From the NCBI GenBank assembly GCA_910578195.1, contig CAJTOY010000011.1, forward strand, positions 1-51,998: a DNA stretch of 51,998 nt, in the 5' to 3' direction. Origin of the DNA: an uncultured Christensenella sp. (GTDB lineage Bacteria; Bacillota; Clostridia; Christensenellales; Borkfalkiaceae). Each line of letters begins with the position of its first letter. The first letter of the stretch is position 1. Under the pieces are notes generated by a model. That model made no database searches. It was not told where the DNA came from and saw nothing but the letters and a program-made list of their open reading frames with translations. Shown piece after piece: positions 46,201-51,998 of this stretch. The position numbers and the translations under genes are program-made.

Positions 46201-49200
46201 GTATACGACAACTACGAGTACACGATAAGCGGCGGAGAGCCCAAGAAGATTAACGTCGGCACCGACGTCAAGCTCGACAACATTCCTCTGCCTTTGACGC
46301 AGTACGTTTCTTACGAGACTGTCAACGCGGCAGGCGAGACGGTTTCGGCGAGCATCTCCGACGTAGGCGAGTACAAGACGACGTGCATTATCGCGCCCCT
46401 TCCCGCCGACGGCGACTACGAAATGGGACCTCTGCCTACGACGGTAGACCTGTTCTGCGACTGGTCAATCGACACCCGCGTGCTCGATTTGCCCGTAAGC
46501 AACGGAACATGGGAATACTTCGACGGCGACACGCACGACCTTCGTACAATTCTCAACTATCACATAACCGACTGGTCGGAGTACTTCACGCTGTCCGTTA
46601 AGTTCAACGGCGCCGATTACGACGGAACGAGCAGCTACGGTTATCTGTACACCGCATACGACGCGGGCACCTATTCGTTCGTACTCTCCCTCAAAGAGGG
46701 CGTGAACGAGGACGCGGTAAACGTCGTATGGGATAACGGTACTCCCGACGGCACAGTCGACGACGTGACCGTGTCGATAGTAATCGGCAAAGCGGAAATC
46801 AACGTCAAAGACTGGAACGAATACATGTACGCTTCCACGGCGGTTATCGAGGGCGCGTACGTTGACAAAGTCGGCGAAACCGTAGTAAGAAGATTTATAG
46901 GCTACAAGTTCTACACCGTAGGCAACGGCGGCGCGGTCGGAGCGCAGAAAACTCTCGACGAGGTTCTGAACACCCCGAACACGCAGTTCATGATGACGGC
47001 GTTCATTAAAGACGCTTACAGCAGTAACATAGTCCTTACATTCTCGAACGGCGAACAGTACTTCACGTTCACCACCCCCGACCTTGACGACGAAAGCAAG
47101 TTCAAGCAGAGGGCGGTAAGCGGCAAACCCTACATTTCGGGTTATATAATGGACGACACGTTCGTCGAATTCTCGGTGGAGGACTGGAAGGAATTCCTCG
47201 GTATCGACGAAGAGTACTGGAAGACCTATCTTGAAAAGAACAGAGAAATTCTCGAAGCGCGCAAGAATAGTGCGGAGATAGGCAACGGCTCGGGCGACAC
47301 CGACGGGGGCGCCGAAGGCGGCGAACCTCAGATGACAGCCGACGAACCCGAAGAGGGCGACGGCTCGCTCACCGAGGACGACTGGAATTTACTGTACTAT
47401 GCTTACGAGCTTCTGACCTCCGCGACCGTTTACGTAACGTACAGCGGCAAAGAGGTGCAGTTCGTAGTCTACAACTGGGATACGCAGTACGTTAACTTCC
47501 TCACGGTCTGGGGCGGCGACAGCCTTATCCAGAACGAGGCGGGCACTTACAGCGTCACCTATATGTTCAACCACAACCTCTCGAATCAGGCAAGCGGCGA
47601 CGGCGAAGCTTACTACTGGTCGAGAACGCCCGACGGCAACGGCGGCTTCATATACGACCGTTCGTCCGTAACCCTCAATTTCAGAATTAAATATCTGATG
47701 CTCGACGTGCCCGAGCTCGAAGAAGTTTCTTACACGGGCAGCGAAATGAACATTCTCAACGAGTCGCTCACCGAAGAGGAGCTTATGGATTTACTCATAA
47801 GCTACGGCAACTACGTTGAAATGACGGGTGAAACGGGCACGGACGCAGGCACTTATACCCTGTACTTAAAGATTAAGGACGAGTTTGCAAAGACGGTAAG
47901 ATGGAACAACGGCACCGAATTCGGTCAGCCTTCCACTTACGAGATTAAATGGAAGATACTTCCCATTTATATCGTCAAACCCGCACTCAACTACGACGAA
48001 AGCGCAAAGATTTACTACGACGGCGGCGAGCACAGCGTATTCGAAGCTTTGATAGGCTATAACGGCGGCGAAATGTCCGACGACCTCAAAGGGCTTCTGG
48101 AAAACGCTTATATCCCCGGCGAAGGCAGCCGCGGCATCAACGCGGACGACTATGTGGCAACCTTTATGCTTCCCGACAGCAACCACGCATGGAAGGATTT
48201 GACGGGCGAAGTAGACGAGTTTGCAAACAAGCTCACCCTTGACTGGACTATCCACAAGAAGCACCTCGATATGTCGAAGCTCGAATGGTCGTACGACGAA
48301 ACGAACCCGTTCAAGTACACTTACGAGAACGGCGAGGAGCAGAAGTTCACAATCGAACTCAAAGGCTTGCCCGAGGAGCTTGCCGAATACGTAAGCTATA
48401 TCACTTACGTCAACGGCAGCACTAACGGCATTAAGGACAACAAGGCTTCGCAGGTAGGCGAATATAAAACCGTAGTATGGTTGTTTGAAAACGACCCGGA
48501 AATGCTCGCCAACTACGAGCTCGGCTCAATCGACAAGGACTTCTACGACAAGTACCATTCGAGTACGGGTACCTTCGAAATCAACTGGAAGATTTTAAAG
48601 AGAACTTACACCGTTCCCGAGGGCGTCGACTGGAATATCAACCAGACCTTCGACGGCGACGTGCACGACGTTATGGTCATGCTCGGCTTCGAGGACGACT
48701 GGGTCAACTATTTCGACGTTGACGTTACTTACACGGGCGACGGCGACGGCTCGGTCAACTACGACCCCGAGAAAGACCCCGCGGTGGATTATTCGATCTA
48801 CAACGTGTTCTACGTCGGAACGTACAAGGTAACAATCAATATCAAGTCCGAAGTAAACAGCCTTGGTAACAACGTTATCTGGCTTATCGGCGGAAACGAG
48901 AACACGGGCGAACAGAACGCTACGCTTACCTATGAGAAGCTTAGCATTGAAATCACCGACTGGAACAAGAACTTGCATCTTTCCCAGATAGTTTCCTCCG
49001 ACTTCGACAAGCTTTCCGACTTCACTAAGGACTTGTTCGAGTACGTAATTTACGATTACGACGAATGGCAGGCGACGGGAGTTAAGAATCTTCTCACGAT
49101 TGACGAGGTTACCGATAAGGGCAGCGGATTCAACTACTGCATAGAGTTCAGGCTCAAAGAAGAGTACAATATTTACGCTTACACGCACGGTATCACGCTG

Positions 49201-51998
49201 GAATTTGCGGAGGGTGTAGATAACCCTTACCAGTTCGGCAACCACGACTACGGCAACCAGCCCATAGTCTGGGTACCGCTCCCCGTGCTCGACAAGACCA
49301 CGGCGGAATTCACCGCAAACGACATCAAGTTCAACATACAGAACTGGGCAACCGAATACGCAGTATCGCCCGACTTTATTGCGGACTTCAACAGCAAGAA
49401 TTACACTAACACCGACGGCACTGTGGTATTCCAGCTCGATTCCGACGTTAAGGGACTTATCTACTCGATAAGCGGCCCCGAACTCAAAGACGACGGCTCG
49501 ATAATCGCGAAATCGGCGGGAGAATACAAGGTGACCGTAAGGTTCAACCCGAACGTCAACCTCTCCTGGTACGACCCCGCGGATTACGAGGTCAACACGG
49601 CGGGCAGCCTTGTCGACAAGAGTACGGGCGCGGTAGTCACCGACACCGACGCGGTATTGGACCGCTTCGCAAAATCGCTCGACTTCGAAATCACGAAGAA
49701 GGCGCTGCACGACCTTGCGGCGGATATCGCGGCGACAATCGACGGTATTCCTACGCTGGAATACAACGGCTCGAAGCAGGATATTACCTCGCGCGGTCAG
49801 GTCAAGACCTTAATCGACGATTTGAAGCAGAAATACGGCGACCTTATCACGATTGACGGCAACATCGCGGACGACGTTGGCACCTACACCCTCAGCATTA
49901 ACCTTACGGACCCCGACAGCAGCTTCTGGGATTTGGGTCAGACCAAGTATCAGGAAGTTACCGATACGGACTATAAGCTGAAATGGTTCAACGAGGGCGG
50001 TAGCTGGGTTGTCAAGCTCGTGCTCGTCGACGAATACGGCGATGTCGTATACGACGGCTACGGTAAGTATAAAGAGTACAACAACGGCAAATATCTGAAA
50101 GACCACCCCGAAGACGGAAATCTGGGCGTCAAGTACAGATATAACTATAAGGTTGCGTCGTACGTCGCAGATTTCGGCAAGCTCGAAGTCGACGAGGATA
50201 CGGGCGATAAGCTTCCTTACAAGAACGCGGACGGAACGTATTCCGTACGCTATGCCGTAGAAGTTGACGGCGAATACGTACTGAGGATATACGAAATATC
50301 CGACGGCGGCTTCGTCAAGGACGAAAACGGCAATTATAAGTACACGGACGCAGATTACAACTATGTATTCGCGAACAATGACGGCGTCCTTATAAGATAC
50401 GAATATAAGGACGGTCAGAACGTTCAGAATAAGGACGGTAACCTTCTCGGCTTGTACGAGCTCGACGCCGACGGCAATCTTGTCGAATACGGCTTAATGA
50501 AGGAAGACGGACACAACGTAATCGACTATGTAAACAGTAAGGTATTTATCGAAGTAAGGGCGACGGACGTCAAGCCTTACGAGATAACCTGGAAGATTGT
50601 TCCCGTTTCGATAGCGGCGCCCACGCTCAACATAACCTATGTCGAAATAGGCTCGGGCGACAGCGCGCTCCTCGACGAAAACGGCAAGCCCAAGGACGCG
50701 GTCAACAACTACCTGCTTAACCCCGACGGCACGGCAATAAGGTTTACCCAGACTGCCGACGGCTACGAGAAAGCGGCGGACGGCGCGTTCATTGCAAGAC
50801 CTACCGTTAAAATCGAGTACACCGGTTCGGAAATCGACCTCTCCAAGGTCGACGGCGCAATGACGGGCTTCGACGCGGCGGTCATGGAAATCACCGAAAA
50901 CGGTCTTTGCACAGACGCTGGTACCTACACGGCTAAAATCAAGCTCACTACCGAGAACTATTTCTGGAAGGATACCGAGCTTGACTATGTAGAAGTCGAG
51001 TGGACTATCTGCAAAGGCGTGCTCGACCTCAGCGCGGTAACGTGGAAATATTCCTGGAATACCGAAGAGGGCGACCCCGTTTACACGATAGAAAACGGCA
51101 AAGCAAAGGTTTACTATGTACAGCTTGACGGCGTTCCCGAATACCTCAAAGACAATCTTGTCTATACGACCAACAATAAGGTCGGCGCGTATGCGGGCAG
51201 AGAGGCGGGCAGATACGAAACCTCGTTTGAATTCAAGGACGTCAACTTAGAAAACTATGCCGAAATAATCTGGCCCGAGTTGGAGCCCGTTGTATGGTAT
51301 ATCAACAAGCGCAAGCTCGACGTGCCCGAAATCGACCAGACATGGGTAGTGTTCGACGATAACGTGCACAACCTTATGGATATGCTCAAACTTCCCGAGG
51401 GCTGGGAGGACTACTGCGAAATAACCGTGCTTTATGCAAGCAACTTTATTGCTTTCGAAGAGTATCTCGGTTATGACGACGGAGACGGCTTGAAGTGGTA
51501 CCTCGCTCACGGCGCGGGTGCATACCAGTTCAGAATAAGCATCAAGAGCGGACTGAATACAAACCCCGACAACCCGAGCGTAGTATGGCTTAAAGACGGT
51601 GGCGGAGACGACAACAACAAGCCCGGCACGCCCGACGAGATATCGGTACTGTTGAACTTCATAAGAGAACTCGAAGAGGAGGACTATGAAGACCCCGAGA
51701 CCGAAGTATACGAGGAGGGCGAGACGGACGGAAACACGGACGGAAACACGGACGGAAACACGGACGGAGAAATCGACGACGGAGCGATAGCCGACCCGGA
51801 TAATGACGACCGCGAGGACGTGGATAAGTGGACGACGGAAATCGAGCAAATCATAATCGGCGTAGATAAGCTGATAGTGGAAGGCACGGGCTGGAACGAG
51901 CTGGACTCGTCGTCGACGTTGAAGCTGAATTACGACCCGAACGACAGAGGCTACACGGAAGCACAGCTGAAAAAGATCGCAGAGATAATGAACGCGGT
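37249..51998 (+). CDS. Giant modular surface protein, at least 4916 aa, 3' end outside the window
   Basis: The frame starting at ATG 37249 has no stop before the window ends. The signal peptide (about 1-44, ending ASA-E) is followed by an acidic stretch. Residues ~165-385 form an aromatic-rich domain encoded by AT-richer DNA. From ~390 to ~2300 there are about 15 modules of 100-125 residues with a ..GTVSGNTK.V.Y... opening and a Y.W.DGT...(F).(L/I).I close. From ~2560 to the window end the modules become like those of the 2297-aa protein (WDY.P..PF.F....H.V; LD.P......FD...H.L). A DGNT tandem repeat sits near 4827-4840. No catalytic motif was seen. Signal peptide plus Ig-like arrays point to a very long fibre or adhesin. 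By analogy a membrane helix and perhaps a cytosolic partner gene may lie downstream. Confidence 0.85.
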   Translation, partial: MKITSTKKLIIILLTLICALAVGLGVMWSAAETPSALSATAASAEDGAEPDEAELPEEEFEEKEYEEYDPAFDEARLRALAEELGIDYDIVNFYAHANNISVQEMEDQLLDEKLVVPWDEQFYDASTNSYHYTDEDLKAAGIEQDDNHEHDENGECILGDDTLANRINGFKQSYVKGRAVLEGVNENEDWFLSPDEAGMYSTHYYCGANSHGINYWTSKQGNVSLSWTYNFPNITDYGAIYGWQHRPEYYSAAKAAENALLPSKGGWGQYATIYLDPGEQLRVGLYRQEGNSNTHVDINRSWQTYNGSPITYSGDSITAWQYYYGHFDGDIDGTVRIFRSVCSTYGSRAWPYYTHFRQAATGCSTSRPTYHSQVYSWEIRIIRNAPERPAIVDDNDGATISGNTKTMEFTGDPAHISFYPDWGSCLLKWTASSENVGIYDRALHGAAVKNLTLEVTVAGTYYITLSTPNNKWADGSVGSVTFTFILKTAETAKPTMKMEEGVGSNRKDKYVNDTGQVQTVTFENCDPAYLQWESNGLIESEWDPVENRLVLYQTLQNSYSISISIKNPAACNWKGGGTASQGFTFTIGPRLINKMSIEKLPGDDGTVSGNTKIVQYDTEDQTLVLTPARRGSLNIITSMKYDYVYEDPEDEYGKLVFTTVDANRFDIIVYPASGHVWDDQSTTEYTFTFIIETIKIRAPYLDEKNVEVINGIKTKTVTYDPYGNYQTMRVQFYSEAEAEGVNIITAMTRNEDESTGGTVVLTATNATEYPINFTPKVNYEWAEGVAAPGFSLIIKRYQLGTPYVIHDDREDAEGFIENNTKTVGYQPNGMTLEQANRDKYLNLYVGIVHDVDVYNQLTITDDGLSTYWDKDDPSKPVLTFTGVNAKDYMLKLVPTENYQWKDGTFGLKEFKLVITPILIDPVPWFIQNESGGYDLASGKTASLEYDGTAKRFRIGNIDNPNEMFDQDTMEHLYVDAAGQSVAASKAGINHKKPITFEGLNNGGLTFSATEADVYIVRLKLKNTNYAWLDGSGVDFDFRFEVTAQPLAVPYLLETECAGNKKEVYDKYMYGIYDGNNFTMAIAVKYSPNIVKPELSDGLTQSKWEDAADYGRLYLIGTERGYHTVRLTITDTNFCWAEDEPYYEFELRIDFAQISGVDFFAEDKYEQDGEIVNNGEFKVGSDGSNHSSTFITGEEQKIIIRRSDASQFLSTEYQTQFELRVEAQNEDGTHEVFREEWNGDKDLTLYFTHANTYYVYITPTRNYSWDGGSRDPYLFTLRIGPKEVAIPEIYDYADGTVSGDTRKLTYNREYQQLMVVLGNDYKAYKVVNNDDMEVDLTQAGNPRVFAYLAKNAGTHHLRIGLADTYNYIWDGGTEQDYKLIIEKLAVDVPEAFMYTEDDYSAAQTSGTPISADVENNLVVDYTGKAYYVFLFGEVIEKTGLENQDVVITYAAENTNNENMDGEDEVVGATKVAWKFSTTKVNVYTITVSFPKGTANLYWRGTEENSDDKTFKLEIRKKQVKIPEIVDDSTLNPDQSASNNLLNDSYYADFTFNYGHRTIYIEGYLNDVWGLMSANYDRSLAKGEYNDTSGYYEFTTNIGTGGNSAAYVSRVYCLTLSIDYDNEEWDIEDDAVNGNYSTTDKKYYIRINKLAIDAPTIMDDSADDSVNHGQIALGTVVYTPSDKSVIYDGREWTNGLTILGLNSETMTYKLSMPSAMDRVYDETEKKLVISTAANANTYSVVISLQDPSNLCWDVENPNSDDLSLSLIVVPVTMDRVVVDSVNDPDSTNTQRQPPVYTPESKTVTFDYNNYELYIYNYLSENAPYYDQVRVEVISNKAFLDVQFVDANDPDHPGMGWLVYTARNAGTYTVRFTLTQNAQWDDGTKDPIDITLVIDKLQYETPFILPYDYPADPSADTSIVDAFTRKVTYALNSDGSSHVWDFTIGEYDSSIMSLYERTSTSAESITVGTPNANNEYPFSARLAGTYTVTFIMNDFENMRWKYADKETVTLTLVIEKLKLTNPVVDSDYLLNNDTLTGGNTVLNSVYDQKKHTALIENVLNSYYMSYEDTTSYAASDIKHQRTLSGITPNNYVGGDPANGYLPNTLVNDVFGLGGDTTYVFKSATLLTQVDKINYVLFSTKDTGTYTVTFKIAADQLANMTWADGSITDKTVTIIINKFSHTAPSVASNGHKKQYTGDYVEFTVNNVYNGCTSLDEFKNNTPSATAYDQLSITNNTSTVDGAKLEVVSWYNGTLILRAKEVGTYNLTISIIDTATTQWNTGATSMNISFTVEKRTLTSGVTFRVDGASGNTTSWSVNDEVTASITLYNVAGRDDGTGTGNTVIDLDTLAVNAYYVKQFTTDKLPDATGNMYFSNATLKNATIAQQPNGTYNVTFTFALPHGEDKISKAKYTFYVEQNGESINYALNQSTTSFTVGANPAPFDHQNLIWQYVIDNDPNETVHTISFADWSATTSTTPYEIPYLTDGGRYQFNAYMDATGMAGWQGDGAVGPFTDLEGALLTWKVKFVKYDGDRVGMYAGTYKVSIVITASDPDTYAFSQKTYTFWYKITPALYDISGLVWDYDPANPFEFDNDTHSVKLTGTFPTGLSVKNYGVTGKDLNTQIYAGLYNTSLEFITSNKNYVTPVFGDDTTYIDTAGVFEWVCEWRITQAYLDVEWKTKQSSDGSSVAYVPVLRQHGEKVDYLYEIKDPASPTGWREVSDFSHEGLTEYRVTATLKTSNDPATNYANNYILRFSPVTDNPHEFILDGSNDVIGVDVYVRGTQISTDASNPTSFKYDGEIFDGTPSIFQNHATYPLTEADNILVTYYSTINDKKPIPVPTDPGDYIVKLTLVNISDGVEVEYVLGDTLFYFTIEKGDLDNSNIYWQYTHTDGKGNTTTAVWDGTEWKNTADGMPITEFSYDEYAHTVELVSEDENLTVTATKNKANIHAGKYTSTALLSYESTKWNAPTAPTSFEWEVKKAVLDMSFINWVYDNYEYTISGGEPKKINVGTDVKLDNIPLPLTQYVSYETVNAAGETVSASISDVGEYKTTCIIAPLPADGDYEMGPLPTTVDLFCDWSIDTRVLDLPVSNGTWEYFDGDTHDLRTILNYHITDWSEYFTLSVKFNGADYDGTSSYGYLYTAYDAGTYSFVLSLKEGVNEDAVNVVWDNGTPDGTVDDVTVSIVIGKAEINVKDWNEYMYASTAVIEGAYVDKVGETVVRRFIGYKFYTVGNGGAVGAQKTLDEVLNTPNTQFMMTAFIKDAYSSNIVLTFSNGEQYFTFTTPDLDDESKFKQRAVSGKPYISGYIMDDTFVEFSVEDWKEFLGIDEEYWKTYLEKNREILEARKNSAEIGNGSGDTDGGAEGGEPQMTADEPEEGDGSLTEDDWNLLYYAYELLTSATVYVTYSGKEVQFVVYNWDTQYVNFLTVWGGDSLIQNEAGTYSVTYMFNHNLSNQASGDGEAYYWSRTPDGNGGFIYDRSSVTLNFRIKYLMLDVPELEEVSYTGSEMNILNESLTEEELMDLLISYGNYVEMTGETGTDAGTYTLYLKIKDEFAKTVRWNNGTEFGQPSTYEIKWKILPIYIVKPALNYDESAKIYYDGGEHSVFEALIGYNGGEMSDDLKGLLENAYIPGEGSRGINADDYVATFMLPDSNHAWKDLTGEVDEFANKLTLDWTIHKKHLDMSKLEWSYDETNPFKYTYENGEEQKFTIELKGLPEELAEYVSYITYVNGSTNGIKDNKASQVGEYKTVVWLFENDPEMLANYELGSIDKDFYDKYHSSTGTFEINWKILKRTYTVPEGVDWNINQTFDGDVHDVMVMLGFEDDWVNYFDVDVTYTGDGDGSVNYDPEKDPAVDYSIYNVFYVGTYKVTINIKSEVNSLGNNVIWLIGGNENTGEQNATLTYEKLSIEITDWNKNLHLSQIVSSDFDKLSDFTKDLFEYVIYDYDEWQATGVKNLLTIDEVTDKGSGFNYCIEFRLKEEYNIYAYTHGITLEFAEGVDNPYQFGNHDYGNQPIVWVPLPVLDKTTAEFTANDIKFNIQNWATEYAVSPDFIADFNSKNYTNTDGTVVFQLDSDVKGLIYSISGPELKDDGSIIAKSAGEYKVTVRFNPNVNLSWYDPADYEVNTAGSLVDKSTGAVVTDTDAVLDRFAKSLDFEITKKALHDLAADIAATIDGIPTLEYNGSKQDITSRGQVKTLIDDLKQKYGDLITIDGNIADDVGTYTLSINLTDPDSSFWDLGQTKYQEVTDTDYKLKWFNEGGSWVVKLVLVDEYGDVVYDGYGKYKEYNNGKYLKDHPEDGNLGVKYRYNYKVASYVADFGKLEVDEDTGDKLPYKNADGTYSVRYAVEVDGEYVLRIYEISDGGFVKDENGNYKYTDADYNYVFANNDGVLIRYEYKDGQNVQNKDGNLLGLYELDADGNLVEYGLMKEDGHNVIDYVNSKVFIEVRATDVKPYEITWKIVPVSIAAPTLNITYVEIGSGDSALLDENGKPKDAVNNYLLNPDGTAIRFTQTADGYEKAADGAFIARPTVKIEYTGSEIDLSKVDGAMTGFDAAVMEITENGLCTDAGTYTAKIKLTTENYFWKDTELDYVEVEWTICKGVLDLSAVTWKYSWNTEEGDPVYTIENGKAKVYYVQLDGVPEYLKDNLVYTTNNKVGAYAGREAGRYETSFEFKDVNLENYAEIIWPELEPVVWYINKRKLDVPEIDQTWVVFDDNVHNLMDMLKLPEGWEDYCEITVLYASNFIAFEEYLGYDDGDGLKWYLAHGAGAYQFRISIKSGLNTNPDNPSVVWLKDGGGDDNNKPGTPDEISVLLNFIRELEEEDYEDPETEVYEEGETDGNTDGNTDGNTDGEIDDGAIADPDNDDREDVDKWTTEIEQIIIGVDKLIVEGTGWNELDSSSTLKLNYDPNDRGYTEAQLKKIAEIMNA
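51727..51768 (+). repeat. 12-bp tandem repeat encoding Asp-Gly-Asn-Thr
   Basis: GACGGAAACACG is repeated three times in a row, followed by a half copy, all in frame. It lies in an acidic linker of the giant protein (EEDYEDPETEVYEEGE before it). Such perfect repeats can change copy number by slippage without breaking the frame. Confidence 0.9.

Noticed and set aside
9684..51998. LPXTG sortase anchors in the large surface proteins
   Set aside because: No LPXTG-like motif precedes the C-terminal helices. The helices are followed by long charged tails instead, so the proteins appear to stay in the membrane. The mega-protein C-terminus is not visible.

Overview
The window looks like chromosomal DNA of an uncultured Gram-positive anaerobe, most likely a Clostridia-class Firmicute. 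The evidence is strong Shine-Dalgarno sites, consensus sigma-A promoters with 17-nt spacers, rho-independent terminators after most units, lipoprotein and signal-peptide leaders, and secreted proteins built from InlB/Listeria-Bacteroides repeats, BspA-type LRRs and Ig-like arrays. No rRNA, tRNA, CRISPR array, transposase or phage gene was seen, so the taxonomic guess rests on style alone.

Layout. (1) 3-4289: the 3' end of a rhamnulose-1-phosphate aldolase gene, then a three-gene unit: unknown membrane protein, KDPG/KDPGal aldolase, secreted pectate lyase. (2) 4399-5845: a small lipoprotein and a DegV/FakB-type protein whose promoter lies between two matching inverted repeats. (3) 5940-9585: an overlapping unit of OmpR/PhoB-type response regulator, PhoR-like histidine kinase and Na+/phosphate cotransporter with a PhoU-like tail. 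The regulator start lies about one promoter-to-TSS distance from an extended -10 box, so its mRNA may be leaderless. (4) 9684-17315: a membrane-anchored protein of six ~110-aa repeats, a convergent InlB-repeat lipoprotein, and a second large pectate lyase divergent from it. (5) 17381-19866: an AT-rich single-gene unit bounded by nearly identical 39-bp direct repeats. (6) 20013-51998: very large envelope proteins. A BspA-LRR/Ig-like protein is followed by a small membrane protein with an Ala/Pro/Lys cytosolic tail. A 2297-aa Ig-array protein with a Tyr/Asp/Glu cytosolic tail is followed by a 1242-aa membrane-tethered coiled-coil protein. Last is an open reading frame of at least 4916 codons that leaves the window.

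How they fit together. Two pectate lyases, the aldolase that ends the uronate branch and the aldolase that ends the rhamnose branch point to growth on pectin/rhamnogalacturonan. The LRR, Ig-like and InlB-repeat proteins may serve adhesion or substrate contact.

The best candidate for an undescribed system is 20013-37027. It holds two consecutive operons of the same design: a giant exported protein with one C-terminal membrane helix, then a single-pass protein whose bulk is a low-complexity or coiled-coil cytosolic rod. The acidic tail of one and the polybasic segment of its partner could meet at the inner membrane face. This suggests an outside-to-inside scaffold; that is inference, not proof. 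The long reverse-strand open frames inside these genes are treated as composition artefacts.
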